This document shows positions 40,415 to 49,394 of a DNA stretch of 64,000 nt, one piece after another. The notes under the pieces were generated by a model. It made no database searches. It saw only the letters and a list, made by a program, of their open reading frames with translations, and had not been told where the DNA came from. The stretch spans positions 234,570 through 298,569 of the forward strand of contig NZ_JXAG01000035.1 in assembly GCF_000814905.1 (NCBI RefSeq). Reading direction: 5' to 3'. The stretch's first letter is position 1, and every line of letters starts with the position of its first letter. The translations under genes and the position numbers were made by a program. Origin of the DNA: Enterobacter sp. Bisph1. GTDB lineage: Bacteria > Pseudomonadota > Gammaproteobacteria > Enterobacterales > Enterobacteriaceae.

Positions 40415-40592
40415 AATGTTTAATTAAAAATAAAAACAATTCTCATTTATAAAATATTACGCTGGCAATGCGTGTTATTCGCATTCTCTTTTTTATCAGA
40501 AATGATTATTTATTTTACCTTTTGCAAATAATTAAATAACAAATTATAGTGAGCGCACTTTCGCCTGATAATTATTTTGCCGGAGCCGCAGC

Positions 40593-41090
40593 ATGTTAAA
40601 AGCAGAAATGATCGAAAAATTAAACGAACAAATGAATCTGGAACTGTTTTCTTCCCTGCTTTATCAGCAGATGAGCGCCTGGTGCAGCTACCACAGTTTT
40701 GAAGGTGCCGCCGCGTTTCTGCGCCGCCATGCGCAGGAAGAGATGACGCATATGCAGCGTCTGTTCGATTATCTGACGGACACCGGCAGCCTGCCGCGCA
40801 TCAATACTGTTGAAGCACCGGTGGCAGACTACCCGTCGCTGGATGTGTTGTTCCAGGCCACTTATGCCCATGAGCAGCTGATTACACAGCGCATTAACGA
40901 ACTGGCCCATTTCGCTATGACCAGCCAGGATTATCCAACCTTTAATTTCCTGCAGTGGTATGTGGCGGAACAGCACGAAGAAGAGAAACTGTTTAAATCC
41001 GTCATTGATAAATTAACGCTGGTGGGTAAAAGCGGCGAAGCACTTTATTTCGTCGATAAAGATCTGGCCACGCTGGATACGCAAAACTAA
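40593..41090 (+). CDS. ftnA: Ferritin FtnA
   Basis: 165 residues, same length as E. coli FtnA, start [20 protein letters not shown]. Ferroxidase residues visible: Glu17 (NLELF), Glu49/50 and His53 in [11 protein letters not shown], Glu94, and EQHEEEKLF (about 126-134). It forms a 24-subunit cytoplasmic shell storing iron. CCGGAG precedes the ATG. The 200 bases upstream are AT-rich; Fur and H-NS govern this promoter in E. coli. Confidence 0.97.
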   Translation: MLKAEMIEKLNEQMNLELFSSLLYQQMSAWCSYHSFEGAAAFLRRHAQEEMTHMQRLFDYLTDTGSLPRINTVEAPVADYPSLDVLFQATYAHEQLITQRINELAHFAMTSQDYPTFNFLQWYVAEQHEEEKLFKSVIDKLTLVGKSGEALYFVDKDLATLDTQN

Positions 41091-41096
41091 TATTAC

Positions 41097-41129
41097 GGGC
41101 GGTTAAGAACATTCTTTACCGCCCTTTTT
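41097..41129 (+). terminator. Terminator of ftnA
   Basis: Long stem GGGCGGTTAAGAA/TTCTTTACCGCCC with one mismatch and a three-base loop, then a five-T run. It ends at the stop codon of the convergent yecH. Confidence 0.85.
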
Positions 41130-41130
41130 A

Positions 41131-41370
41131 TTAATGTTGGCAGATTTTGCTTACGTGAGTGGAAAACCCTTCATCTGACGGAATAAACTTCCCGCGCGAG
41201 GCCAAAAATTCAACCAGCTCCGACGCCGTTAAATTTTCTGCAGAACAGGTGTGAAAACGCGACGTTTCGCCAAAGCGCTGAATAATTGCCGTCGCCAGAC
41301 TCTCCTTCGTGTAACGCTCTCCCGTTTCAATCATCATATTCAATACTTCATGACCGTGAATGGACGTCAT
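41131..41370 (-). CDS. yecH: YecH family protein
   Basis: 79 residues, start MTSIHGHEVLNMMIETGERY, matching the YecH/DUF2492 family. HGH near the start and Cys in HTCSAENL and KICQH could bind a metal. Function unknown. Conserved between ftnA and tyrP in E. coli. Confidence 0.9.
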   Translation of the reverse strand: MTSIHGHEVLNMMIETGERYTKESLATAIIQRFGETSRFHTCSAENLTASELVEFLASRGKFIPSDEGFSTHVSKICQH

Positions 41371-41491
41371 AGTTCCTCCGCTAAAAAGAGGTATCTTAAA
41401 CGCAACATTTGCCGCAGACGTTGCGCTAAAACAGGTTTACAGCCTCGACTTTTTACAGCCCATTGCCGGTTTATTACCCTTCGGTCGCCAC

Positions 41492-41532
41492 CGTAAACTT
41501 ATTGATACATATGATGTAACGCGTATTTGACG
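41492..41532 (+). promoter_or_regulatory. Paired TyrR boxes of tyrP
   Basis: Two imperfect TGTAAA-N6-TTTACA boxes: CGTAAA-N6-GATACA (41492-41509) and TGTAAC-N6-TTGACG (41515-41532), centres 23 bases apart. TyrR uses such pairs to control tyrP with tyrosine and phenylalanine. Confidence 0.7.
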
Positions 41533-41600
41533 AAGCCGCTGAATTGCCTTACTCTGCGCCGCATCTTGATCGGGGAATGTGGTTTATTACAGAGGAAAGC

Positions 41601-42812
41601 GTGAAGAATCGAACACTTGGCAGCGTTTTTATCGTGGCCGGCACCACTATCGGGGCAGGTATGCTGGCGATGCCGCTGGCGGCGGCAGGCGTGGGTTTTG
41701 CAACCACGTTTATCCTGCTTTTCGTATTGTGGACCGTGATGTGTTATACCGCCCTGCTGCTATTAGAAGTCTATCAGCATGTCCCGGCGGATACGGGGCT
41801 TGGCTCGCTGGCGCGGCGTTATCTGGGGCGCTACGGCCAATGGGTAACCGGCTTTAGCATGATGTTTTTAATGTACGCCCTGACGGCGGCGTATATAAGC
41901 GGCGCCGGAGAGCTACTGGCCTCCAGCCTCAGCGCATGGCTCAATACTTCCCTTTCACCCACGACGGGCGTGTTGCTGTTCACGCTGCTTGCCGGGGGCA
42001 TAGTGTGCGCGGGTACCGCGCTGGTCGATCTGTTTAACCGCTTTTTGTTTAGCGCGAAACTGCTGTTCCTGGTAATTATGCTCGCACTGCTGATGCCGCA
42101 CGTTCATCAGGCCAATTTATTGACGATGCCGCTGGAAAAGGGGCTCGCCCTCTCCGCTATTCCGGTTATTTTTACCTCGTTTGGTTTTCATGGCAGCGTG
42201 CCGAGTATCGTCAGCTATATGGATGGCAATATCCGTAAACTGCGCGGCGTGTTTATCACCGGCAGCGCGATTCCGCTGGTCGCTTATATTTTCTGGCAGC
42301 TGGCGACGCTTGGCAGTATCGACTCATCCACCTTTATCGGTTTACTGGCCAGCCAGTCGGGATTGAACGGTCTGCTACAGGCATTACGCGAAGTGGTGGC
42401 CTCGCCGCACGTCGAGCTGGCGGTCCATCTGTTTGCCGATCTGGCGCTGGCGACCTCATTCCTCGGTGTCTCGCTCGGGTTGTTTGATTATCTTGCCGAC
42501 CTGTTCCAGCGTCGCAACACGCCATTCGGACGCCTGCAAACCGGCGCGATTACCTTTCTGCCGCCGCTGGCGTTTGCACTTTTTTACCCGCGCGGCTTTG
42601 TGATGGCGCTGGGCTATGCTGGCGTTGCGCTGTCGGTGCTGGCGCTATTACTACCGTCGATGCTGGCCTGGCAAAGCCGTAAGCACCATCCCCAAAGCGG
42701 CTATCGCGTAATGGGCGGTAAACCGGTACTTAGCGTGATCTTTATCTGCGGCATCGCGATTATTGTGATTCAGTTCTCGATCGTCGCGGGCATATTGCCA
42801 GCCGTGGGTTAA
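41601..42812 (+). CDS. tyrP: Tyrosine-specific permease TyrP
   Basis: 403 residues from the GTG at 41601, preceded by AGAGGA; this gives the E. coli start (M)[19 protein letters not shown] and length. A longer frame to 41544 is not conserved. About eleven membrane segments of the hydroxy/aromatic amino acid permease family, with [15 protein letters not shown] in helix 1 and [17 protein letters not shown] (about 190-206). It imports tyrosine with protons. TyrR boxes lie upstream. Confidence 0.97.
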   Translation: MKNRTLGSVFIVAGTTIGAGMLAMPLAAAGVGFATTFILLFVLWTVMCYTALLLLEVYQHVPADTGLGSLARRYLGRYGQWVTGFSMMFLMYALTAAYISGAGELLASSLSAWLNTSLSPTTGVLLFTLLAGGIVCAGTALVDLFNRFLFSAKLLFLVIMLALLMPHVHQANLLTMPLEKGLALSAIPVIFTSFGFHGSVPSIVSYMDGNIRKLRGVFITGSAIPLVAYIFWQLATLGSIDSSTFIGLLASQSGLNGLLQALREVVASPHVELAVHLFADLALATSFLGVSLGLFDYLADLFQRRNTPFGRLQTGAITFLPPLAFALFYPRGFVMALGYAGVALSVLALLLPSMLAWQSRKHHPQSGYRVMGGKPVLSVIFICGIAIIVIQFSIVAGILPAVG

Positions 42813-43094
42813 GGGCAGAAGATGCGGGTACCTGACGGGCCCGCACCATTATTTTGTCAAACACCTGTTTTGCTAACCTACTCTATACCATATCAAATTT
42901 AATATATTATATTTTTAACGATTTAACTTTCATTAAAACTTAAATAATAACTACGACCCCGTCCTCACAAAATAACCCACCGCACCACAATCCATGTCTG
43001 GTTGCTTATGTAATTTATTATCCTATTGATATATAGACAAAAATACACTAAAGAAGAATATATCTTCATTGGCGACGTTTTCATAAGTTTTAGT

Positions 43095-43121
43095 TAAAGC
43101 CAGATAAAACCTTGCCGATAA
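43095..43121 (+). promoter_or_regulatory. Sigma-28 (FliA) promoter of the CHASE3 receptor
   Basis: TAAA (43095-43098), 15 bases, GCCGATAA (43114-43121): a full consensus FliA promoter. The receptor ATG is 59 bases further on. The rest of the 42813-43179 gap is AT-rich and holds nothing else I can name. Confidence 0.9.
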
Positions 43122-43179
43122 CTTATATGTTTTACGGCTCTTCAGGCTGCTCTATCAAACTATGTGGATCGAGGTTGAA

Positions 43180-44730
43180 ATGTTCAGAAATTTGCTTATC
43201 AATAAAAAAATATTTTTTGCCTTTGGCGCCGTTTTACTTTTATTACTGACATTATGCGCAACTTTTTATAATAATTTTTCCAACATCGTTAATACGAATG
43301 AATGGAATATTCATAGCTGGCGCGTCATCGATAAAAGCCGTGCACTGACCTTAAGTCTGGTGAATATGGAAACCGGTCTGCGCGGTTATGCGATTAACGG
43401 CAAAGAGGAAATGCTGGCTCCGTGGAGTTCAGGCAAAGAGGATTTCGTTAAATTTTTGCAGGAAACTAAAGGCTTAACTGCCGATAACGCTGCACAGCAG
43501 AAGCGCCTGGATGGTTTGCTAAAGCAGGAGCAAGAGTGGCAGGAGAAGTTTGTCGCTGAGTTGCTTAATCACCGTCGCGCGCTAAATAGCGGAGCAATGA
43601 CGCAAGTAGATTTCAATGCTTCCTTCGAAGCCAACACCGGTAAGAGGCAGATGGATCAAATGCGTCAAACCATTGATGAAATTATCAAAGCCGAAACAAC
43701 GCTTCTCAACGAACGGCAAGGTTCTGTCGATACCGTTCAAACAAACACCAGGATTACCTTATTTATCGGCGCGCTGTTGGGTCTGGTCATCGCGTGCGCT
43801 TTAGGCTACGTCCTGGCACGTTCTATTACCCTTCCGCTTGCGGAAGCGGTAAAAGCGGCTCAAGCAATTGCTGCAGGCGATCTCTCTACCCGTCTGGTAG
43901 CCCATTCAAAAGATGAAACCGGTATTCTGATCGTTGCCCTTACCACCATGCAGGAGCAACTCAAAGAAGTGGTCTCTGATATTCAGACCGCCGCGTCCTC
44001 TATCGACAGTGCCTCAAAAGAGGTCGCGATGGGCAATACCGATCTCGCTGCACGAACAGAGCAGCAGGCCGCCTCTCTGGAAGAAACTTCAGCCAGCATG
44101 GAACAGCTGACGGCAACGGTGAGACAAAACGCCTCCAACGCGCAAAATGCCAGTAGCATGTCGTCCGACGCGTCCAGGATCGCTCAGCAGGGAGGCGAAG
44201 TGGTGGAGAAAGTCGTTACCACTATGGCTGCAATTTTTGATAGTTCAAAAAGTGTGGTCGAGATTATTGGAACGATTGAAAGCATTGCTTTCCAGACCAA
44301 TATCCTGGCGCTCAACGCTGCAGTTGAAGCCGCTCGCGCCGGCGAGCAGGGCCGCGGTTTCGCCGTAGTGGCAAGTGAAGTGCGTGCTCTTGCGCAGCGC
44401 AGTGCGACGGCGGCAAAAGAGATTAAATCGCTGATTGAAGCGTCGAATCACCGTATATCGGAAGGTACAGACCTGGTGGCGCAGGCAGGCAAAACCATGA
44501 CCGGGATAGTAACCGCAATCAGCAACGTCTCAGCAATTATGTCAGAAATTCACAGTGCCACAGGCGAGCAGGTGAACGGTATCGAGCATATTGGCATTGC
44601 TATTACCCAGATGGATGAAGTGACCCAACAAAACGCTGCGCTGGTTCAAGAGGCCGCCGCCGCTGCCGCTTCTATGGAAGATCAGGCCGCTCAGCTAAAC
44701 CGCTCGGCAGCGATTTTTAAACTCGCCTGA
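43180..44730 (+). CDS. Methyl-accepting chemotaxis protein with CHASE3 domain
   Basis: 516 residues from the ATG at 43180 with GAGG nine bases upstream (six extra codons are possible). First membrane helix (about 11-32), a periplasmic helical CHASE3 domain (about 38-175, with [20 protein letters not shown]), second helix (about 192-212), HAMP ([17 protein letters not shown]), and a signalling hairpin with the tip [19 protein letters not shown]. It ends at RSAAIFKLA without the NWETF docking peptide, so it would need help from Tar-type receptors for methylation. Ligand unknown. Not present at this place in E. coli. Confidence 0.92.
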   Translation: MFRNLLINKKIFFAFGAVLLLLLTLCATFYNNFSNIVNTNEWNIHSWRVIDKSRALTLSLVNMETGLRGYAINGKEEMLAPWSSGKEDFVKFLQETKGLTADNAAQQKRLDGLLKQEQEWQEKFVAELLNHRRALNSGAMTQVDFNASFEANTGKRQMDQMRQTIDEIIKAETTLLNERQGSVDTVQTNTRITLFIGALLGLVIACALGYVLARSITLPLAEAVKAAQAIAAGDLSTRLVAHSKDETGILIVALTTMQEQLKEVVSDIQTAASSIDSASKEVAMGNTDLAARTEQQAASLEETSASMEQLTATVRQNASNAQNASSMSSDASRIAQQGGEVVEKVVTTMAAIFDSSKSVVEIIGTIESIAFQTNILALNAAVEAARAGEQGRGFAVVASEVRALAQRSATAAKEIKSLIEASNHRISEGTDLVAQAGKTMTGIVTAISNVSAIMSEIHSATGEQVNGIEHIGIAITQMDEVTQQNAALVQEAAAAAASMEDQAAQLNRSAAIFKLA

Positions 44731-44855
44731 AAAGGGAGCTACCCGTAAAATCCTCGTAAAATTTTCACGTAGGTATGGCGCAAAGCGGTTTTGATAGGAG
44801 TACCAGTATGGCGGCGGAGGTTGAAATCCTCTTGTGCCGACCTAAAATGCCTAAG

Positions 44856-44883
44856 AAACCAACCCATTGCGGTTGGTTTTTTT
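44856..44883 (+). terminator. Terminator downstream of the CHASE3 receptor
   Basis: Stem AAACCAACC/GGTTGGTTT with a six-base loop and seven T. It lies 126 bases after the receptor stop, leaving a long 3' leader-like stretch without an ORF. Confidence 0.85.
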
Positions 44884-45021
44884 ATGCCTGCGATTTGCCG
44901 AAGGTAAACCCCCGATCGCTGATACCTAAGTGACGGCTCCTACTCAGCCATTTTCAGTCACGAGGGCTGTAATGCCTTCTTCATAGGGCGAAACCAAAGG
45001 GCGGAACGAAGGCGACCCAGA
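44884..45021. other. Unassigned stretch before the left repeat
   Basis: No gene, tRNA or clear signal seen between the receptor terminator and the left copy of the tRNA-Leu repeat. It may be old flanking DNA of an integrated element. Confidence 0.4.
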
Positions 45022-45153
45022 AAAACAGGCACAAAAAAACCACCTTTCGGTGGTTTTACGACACTGCTTATTGCTTTGATTATTCTGATGCTTTCCCATG
45101 GTACCCGGAGCGGGACTTGAACCCGCACAGCGCGAACGCCGAGGGATTTTAAA
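45022..45153. repeat. Left attachment repeat (partial tRNA-Leu copy)
   Basis: Same as 48865-48996 except for three substitutions around 45087-45091. It holds the 3' part of tRNA-Leu up to the anticodon stem plus its terminator hairpin. It reads as attL of an element that integrated in the tRNA gene. Confidence 0.85.
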
Positions 45154-45226
45154 AACTATCGAGCCGCTTTTAAAATCATAAGCTCATGATTCTAATCATA
45201 AAATAAAAAGGCTAAGAACGGCTTAT

Positions 45227-45538
45227 TTAGGCTGCTGCTCCATTTTCATCGCCATCGCTTACCTGTTCCCGGTTATCAAATGGGTTAAGTGCAACAGCAG
45301 CATCCAGATGGCTCGGCGCGAAATGAGAGTACCGCATTGTCATTTTAATGTCGGTGTGCCCGAGTATGCGTTGGAGCACCAGAATATTACCGCCACGCAT
45401 CATAAAATGGCTGGCGAAAGTATGTCGTAGCACATGCGTAAGCTGGCCGTCAGGCAGTTCAATCCGCGCTCTTTTCACCGCTGCCTTAAATGCCTCATAG
45501 CAGGGGGTGAATAACACCCCTCTCTTCTTCAGAGGCAT
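45227..45538 (-). pseudogene. C-terminal remnant of a P2-type tyrosine integrase
   Basis: About 104 codons from PLKKRGVLFTPCYEAFKAAV to the stop. It keeps the catalytic LTHVLRHTFASHFM (His, Arg), LGHTDIKM and the nucleophile Tyr in MRYSHFAP, matching P2-like integrases, which are about 330 residues long. The N-terminal two thirds, with the first catalytic Arg, are missing; at about 45538 the sequence changes to the tail-fibre assembly fragment. It lies directly inside the left repeat, the normal place of int in a P2-like prophage. Confidence 0.85.
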
Positions 45539-45548
45539 GTGAATGATA

Positions 45549-45773
45549 GTAGCCAATTCTGAAAAGCTAACTCAAATTCAGGCATCATCTGCTCGGGCTC
45601 AGAGAGACAAGTTGCTGGCAGATTCAGATTGGACAATGACACCCGACGCGCCCACAGACAAAGTGGCATGGGGGAAGTACAGACGCTCATTAAGAGATAT
45701 ATCTGACCAGTCAAATTTTCCAAAACATATTATCTGGCCCAATGCGCCAGATATGACTACAGGAAAGATTTGA
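45549..45773 (+). pseudogene. C-terminal fragment of a phage tail-fibre assembly protein
   Basis: About 74 codons: LTQIQASSARAQRDKLLADS, then DWTMTPDAPTDKVAWGKYRR and FPKHIIWPNAPD, the typical end of tail-fibre assembly chaperones (Caudo_TAP). Whole proteins are about 190 residues, so the front half is lost at the junction with the integrase fragment. An ATG at 45543 opens the frame, but there is no reason to think it is expressed. Confidence 0.75.
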
Positions 45774-45807
45774 GTTTTTTTAATTAATGTATATTATATT
45801 GCACAAC

Positions 45808-45883
45808 GCTGGTTTAGCTCAGTGGTAGAGCTTCCGCATCGTACGCGGAAAGACGATGGTTCGATTCCATTCAGCCAGCACCA
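45808..45883 (+). tRNA. Phage-borne tRNA with anticodon CGT (Thr by anticodon), CCA coded
   Basis: Cloverleaf by hand: acceptor GCTGGTT/AGCCAGC, D arm GCTC/GAGC, anticodon stem TCCGC/GCGGA with loop ATCGTAC (anticodon CGT), 5-base variable loop, T arm GATGG-TTCGATT-CCATT, then A and CCA. One extra base sits between the T stem and the acceptor stem, so the T arm must bulge. It lies outside the known chromosomal tRNA cluster, inside the prophage remnant. The amino acid could differ if identity is not set by the anticodon. Confidence 0.75.
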
Positions 45884-45890
45884 GATTGAT

Positions 45891-45917
45891 AAACCGGCCA
45901 TAGCGCCGGTTTTTTTA
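45891..45917 (+). terminator. Terminator after the phage tRNA
   Basis: Stem AAACCGGC/GCCGGTTT with a six-base loop and a run of eight T, eight bases after the tRNA. Confidence 0.85.
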
Positions 45918-46115
45918 TAATCTCTTGTAATCTTTTGACCAATAATTATACAACTGTGTTAGCAACACCGCATTCTGCTCCGTTACCAACACCCCTTATC
46001 ACTCATGTTTCGCAAAGGCGAAAGAATATAATCCGCTATCGGCACAATTTATTACTCAGTTGATTATCATTTAACACCCTGTAATACTATCAAGAAACTG
46101 AATAGAGTGATTACA

Positions 46116-47219
46116 ATGCAACAAACGACTTTGCGGACGAACGAAAAGGCTGCGAAAGAAGAGTTATACAATCTTCATTTCATCCGAGCCATTTCGACAA
46201 TAATAATTATTATTTTCCATTTTTATTTAATTGTTGACATGGTGGGGATTCACGAACCCTTATGGCCATTATTTTCTAAGTTCGGAGCAATTGGGGTTTC
46301 TTATTTCCTTTTGTTGTCTGGCGCTGTGTTGTTTTATCATTATCAGGATATAGAAATAAAACCACTGGGCTTTTATAAGAAAAGAATAGCTAATTTACTT
46401 CCTTATTTTTGGGTCGTATATATCTTCTTTGCCATTTTATTTTTCTTTACCCGTGATCGTCCTTTTTTTGAGCTGGAAGTATGGAGGATTATTTTTTCAG
46501 TCACCGGCCTTGATGGATATCTCTCAAGTCAAATTAGAACATATTATCTTGTAGGAGAATGGTTTACTGGCTGTATAATTATTATATATTTCATATTCCC
46601 TCTATTGCTTAAGTTTTATAAAAAGAATAAATATCTGACTTTGCTTTTCCTGGTTACACTATCTTACATCTCTATTAGTAATAACCAGTACATGCAAGAC
46701 CACTTTATGCTCTGGAGTAAAGAATTTGCATGGAACCCACTTGTTAGACTTCCAGAGATTGCAACTGGTGGTTTCATTATCAACTTATACATGGATAAAT
46801 TAATAATTAACTTGAGAAAAAGCTTCTCTATTGCCCTTGTGATTTTTTTGGCAATAATTACGTGGGCTTGCTTCTCATTTTCTTATGATAGTCTGGATAT
46901 TCTTGGGCATATTCCTTTTATGGCAGCATCATTCATCCTGCTCATGCTGACATACGATTTATTTATGAGAGGGAAAGTTACAAACCGTATAGTTAAATAT
47001 TTATCAAAATATTCCTTCGTTGCTTTTTTATTTCACCACCAGATAATTTATATTGTTGTCGGAAGGATAAACCTGCAACATCACAATGGTTTCGAACATG
47101 CTTTTCTTTGTGTTGCAATATGCATTACTAGCTTTGCTCTCGCCAGGCTTGTATATAGCATCGGTGACATGATTAAACATGTCGTATTTGATAAGACACT
47201 ATTTAAAAAAATCTATTAA
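46116..47219 (+). CDS. Membrane acyltransferase (acyltransferase 3 family), element cargo
   Basis: 367 residues from the ATG at 46116 (GAG eight bases upstream; a GTG three codons earlier is possible). About ten membrane segments. The family start NLHFIRAISTIIIIIFHFYL has the conserved Arg and the active-site His; GVSYFLLLSGAVLFY and YFWVVYIFFAILFF follow. Such proteins transfer acetyl or other acyl groups to sugars of O-antigen, capsule or other glycans at the inner membrane. Very AT-rich compared with neighbours. It is intact among broken phage genes, like a seroconversion (morons) gene. Confidence 0.85.
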   Translation: MQQTTLRTNEKAAKEELYNLHFIRAISTIIIIIFHFYLIVDMVGIHEPLWPLFSKFGAIGVSYFLLLSGAVLFYHYQDIEIKPLGFYKKRIANLLPYFWVVYIFFAILFFFTRDRPFFELEVWRIIFSVTGLDGYLSSQIRTYYLVGEWFTGCIIIIYFIFPLLLKFYKKNKYLTLLFLVTLSYISISNNQYMQDHFMLWSKEFAWNPLVRLPEIATGGFIINLYMDKLIINLRKSFSIALVIFLAIITWACFSFSYDSLDILGHIPFMAASFILLMLTYDLFMRGKVTNRIVKYLSKYSFVAFLFHHQIIYIVVGRINLQHHNGFEHAFLCVAICITSFALARLVYSIGDMIKHVVFDKTLFKKIY

Positions 47220-47291
47220 ATAATTAGCGTGGGTGCCAGTCACCCACATGGTAAATGACATAAGACAAGTATTTCATGTTGCTAATATGTT

Positions 47292-47779
47292 TTATAATAT
47301 GATTTTCAATAATAAATTCACTTGGTTTATCGCGTTTGTGGCACTGTTTTTTAATTCAGCCAGCGCATCACTGACAGATGCGCTCTGCAATTTCTCCCTG
47401 AAATCGGTATCGACACGGCTAAGGCTGAGGGTAAATTCGATTTTTTTGGGATTGCCGTACTGGTCAAACTCAGATTTACCGCGTTCCAGGCGCGTCAGTA
47501 CATACATCCCGTAGATCCGTCCATCCCCCTCAATCAGCGGCCAGGGCCGACCGGCGAAGCCAATCGTTTCAAGTGCAGAAAGGGACAGATTACCGCTGGT
47601 TATTTCCGGATAAAGCACCCCCTCGAACGTCACGGTATCGTCGCCCGCCCGATGTATTGCCAGCTGGCAGACTGATTAACCCTTTCGTTTTTAACGTGCC
47701 GCCACTCCTGCGAGTGACGCAGCTGCTGATAGGGTGTGGTGCGCAGCATAAAAACAAACATCCCAAAGACCATCATCAT
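47292..47779 (-). pseudogene. Frameshifted P2-like tail protein gene U
   Basis: The start at 47779 gives MMMVFGMFVFMLRTTPYQQL, as P2 gpU, up to WQYIG near 47660; there one base is missing and the frame moves to DDTVTFEGVLYPEITSGNLS (near 47640) and continues to SLSRVDTDFREKL. The C-terminus NQVNLLLKIIL looks foreign, so the end is also lost. It lies 11 bases after the tape-measure fragment, in the P2 order T then U. Confidence 0.75.
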
Positions 47780-47790
47780 AAAAACGCTCC

Positions 47791-48710
47791 TTAATCGCGG
47801 TCGCGGAACGAACCACGGTTAGCTCTGTTGGTGGTGGCCAGCGCATCCCGAATGGCATCGCGCACCATTTTTTCAAGCTCCGGCAAGGACTTACTTCCCA
47901 CACCGTTGAAATTGATCTGAAACACCGGCGCAGCGGAAGGTGCTGCAACCGGCGCAATAACTGCCCCTTGTGTGGCTGACGGAACGGACAGCACCCCGCC
48001 AGCCGCCGATGCAGCAACACCCGGTACAGGCTGAGTGATCACCCGCGCCTCCTGGTACGCGCCACTTAATGCCAGCGCCTGCGGCAGGTTTTTGAATACG
48101 ATATCGCCGGGGCCGATCTTCTTCGTGTTATCAGCCGTGGTTTTGGTGTTCTCTGATATTTCCTTGAGACGCCGCGCTGTTACCGATTCGGGGATGACAG
48201 GCGGAGTGGTAACCGGCGGAGGCGTTTTCGCCGGTGCATCGGGAGACCAGTTCCAGCTTTTGGGAACCATCTTTTTCTGCTGGGGATCCCACTCGTACAT
48301 AACCGGTGCTTTGGGTGTCAGGCTCTCCGCTTTTCGCTTAGCTTCATCAAGCCCCACCGGGATCAGCCCCAGCTTTTGCAGAACCCACCCTATCCCCTCC
48401 ATTAAAAGGGTCAGCGGCGTCAGCGCTTGCCAGACTCCACTAAAAAAGCCGAGGAAATAAGCTTTAATGGGCTCCCAGAAATGCCAGATCAGCAACCCGG
48501 CAGCCACAAATGCCGCACCAATCAACCCTATCGGACTGAGCAAAAATGAAAGCACACCGCCTAAGGCCGATACCGCCGTGGTGATCAGCCCCCAGATGGC
48601 AGGCAGCCCGGTCAGGCGCAATACCAGACCGCCGATACCTTTCACCAGTGAGCCAACTGCCACGCCAGGCGAAAGGAATGCTGTGAGCAGCCCGCCGCGC
48701 AATGCCGGTA
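47791..48710 (-). pseudogene. C-terminal fragment of a P2-like tail tape measure protein (gpT)
   Basis: About 305 codons. Hydrophobic middle with GVLSFLLSPIGLIGAAFVAA and LLIWHFWEPIKAYFLGFFSG, then a Pro/Thr-rich linker and an end FQINFNGVGSKSLPELEKMV, all as in P2-type tape measures, which are over 800 residues. The front is cut at about 48705, where it meets the second integrase fragment. Confidence 0.78.
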
Positions 48711-48850
48711 AAGGAATATCTGATCTACAGGGGAACATCTACGAGAAACAAGCAATATCAGGTCATAAAAATGTCGAACAAACTGCGCGTTATGACCGTA
48801 AGATTGCTGTCGTTCCAGTCGTTGGAGGACAGAAAAATATTACGAAATGA
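48706..48850 (+). pseudogene. C-terminal remnant of a second tyrosine integrase
   Basis: The frame ends at the stop 48848-48850 and reads GISDLQGNIYEKQAISGHKN then VEQTARYDRKIAVVPVVGG. ISGHK-x-VEQTARYDRK is the typical end of a phage/island tyrosine recombinase with the nucleophile Tyr. It is unlike the P2-type integrase at the other end and lies directly inside the right repeat, so it comes from a different element that used the same tRNA. Confidence 0.75.
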
Positions 48851-48864
48851 TATTATGAACCCGG

Positions 48865-48996
48865 AAAACAGGCACAAAAAAACCACCTTTCGGTGGTTTT
48901 ACGACACTGCTTATTGCTTTGATTATTCTGTTTTTTTCCCATGGTACCCGGAGCGGGACTTGAACCCGCACAGCGCGAACGCCGAGGGATTTTAAA
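48865..48996. repeat. Right attachment repeat (in tRNA-Leu and its terminator)
   Basis: The second copy of the 132-bp repeat. It covers the terminator hairpin and the 3' half of the intact tRNA-Leu gene as far as the anticodon loop (TTTAAA). It marks attR. Confidence 0.85.
48879..48900 (-). terminator. Terminator of the glyW-cysT-leuZ tRNA operon
   Basis: Stem AAAACCACC/GGTGGTTTT with a four-base loop and a T run on the minus strand. The same hairpin is present in the left repeat at 45036-45057. Confidence 0.85.
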
Positions 48997-49028
48997 TCCC
49001 TTGTGTCTACCTATTCCACCATCCGGGC
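48942..49028 (-). tRNA. leuZ: tRNA-Leu (TAA)
   Basis: 87 bases with long variable arm and CCA. Starts GCCCGGAT, anticodon loop TTTAAAA (TAA), T arm GCGGG/CCCGC. It is the attachment site of the element to its left. Third of the pgsA-linked tRNA cluster, as in E. coli. Confidence 0.95.
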
Positions 49029-49041
49029 TCGGGAAGGAAAT

Positions 49042-49115
49042 TGGAGGCGCGTTCCGGAGTCGAACCGGACTAGACGGATTTGCAATCCGCTACATAACCG
49101 CTTTGCTAACGCGCC
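49042..49115 (-). tRNA. cysT: tRNA-Cys (GCA)
   Basis: 74 bases, starts GGCGCGTTA and ends in CCA with acceptor GGCGCGT/ACGCGCC. The anticodon loop contains TTGCAAA (GCA). Middle gene of the cluster. Confidence 0.95.
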
Positions 49116-49169
49116 AGAAACTTCAGATTTTGCAACCCGCACCCGCTAAATCCAGCCGATGCGTTAATT

Positions 49170-49245
<76 letters not shown>

Positions 49246-49394
49246 ATAATCAAGTTTTGTTCTAATCCCTTGATTTTGTTATCTTCTGGCAAGCTGTGCT
49301 GCCTTCCGATGCGTTGCATTCTACTTACCTGACGCACTGAGTCAACGATATTTTTCAAAACGGAGATCGTTTGCTGAAAATTGCGACGAAACGA

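Larger units (their letters stand above)
45022..48996. mobile_element. Degenerate genomic element(s) at tRNA-Leu
   Basis: A 132-bp direct repeat (left copy 45022-45153, right copy 48865-48996) bounds about 3.7 kb of phage-like DNA. The right copy is part of the intact tRNA-Leu gene and its terminator, the left is a displaced copy. Inside are an N-truncated P2-type integrase, a tail-fibre assembly fragment, a tRNA, an acyltransferase, broken P2-like tail genes U and T, and the C-terminus of a second integrase. No replication, capsid or lysis genes remain, so it cannot be an active phage. Confidence 0.85.

Noticed and set aside
44800..44850. Tract GAGG...CCTC...GCCGACC that looked like the 3' half of a tRNA
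   Set aside because: The T loop lacks TTCGA, no acceptor partner is found upstream and there is no CCA; more likely 3' UTR structure.
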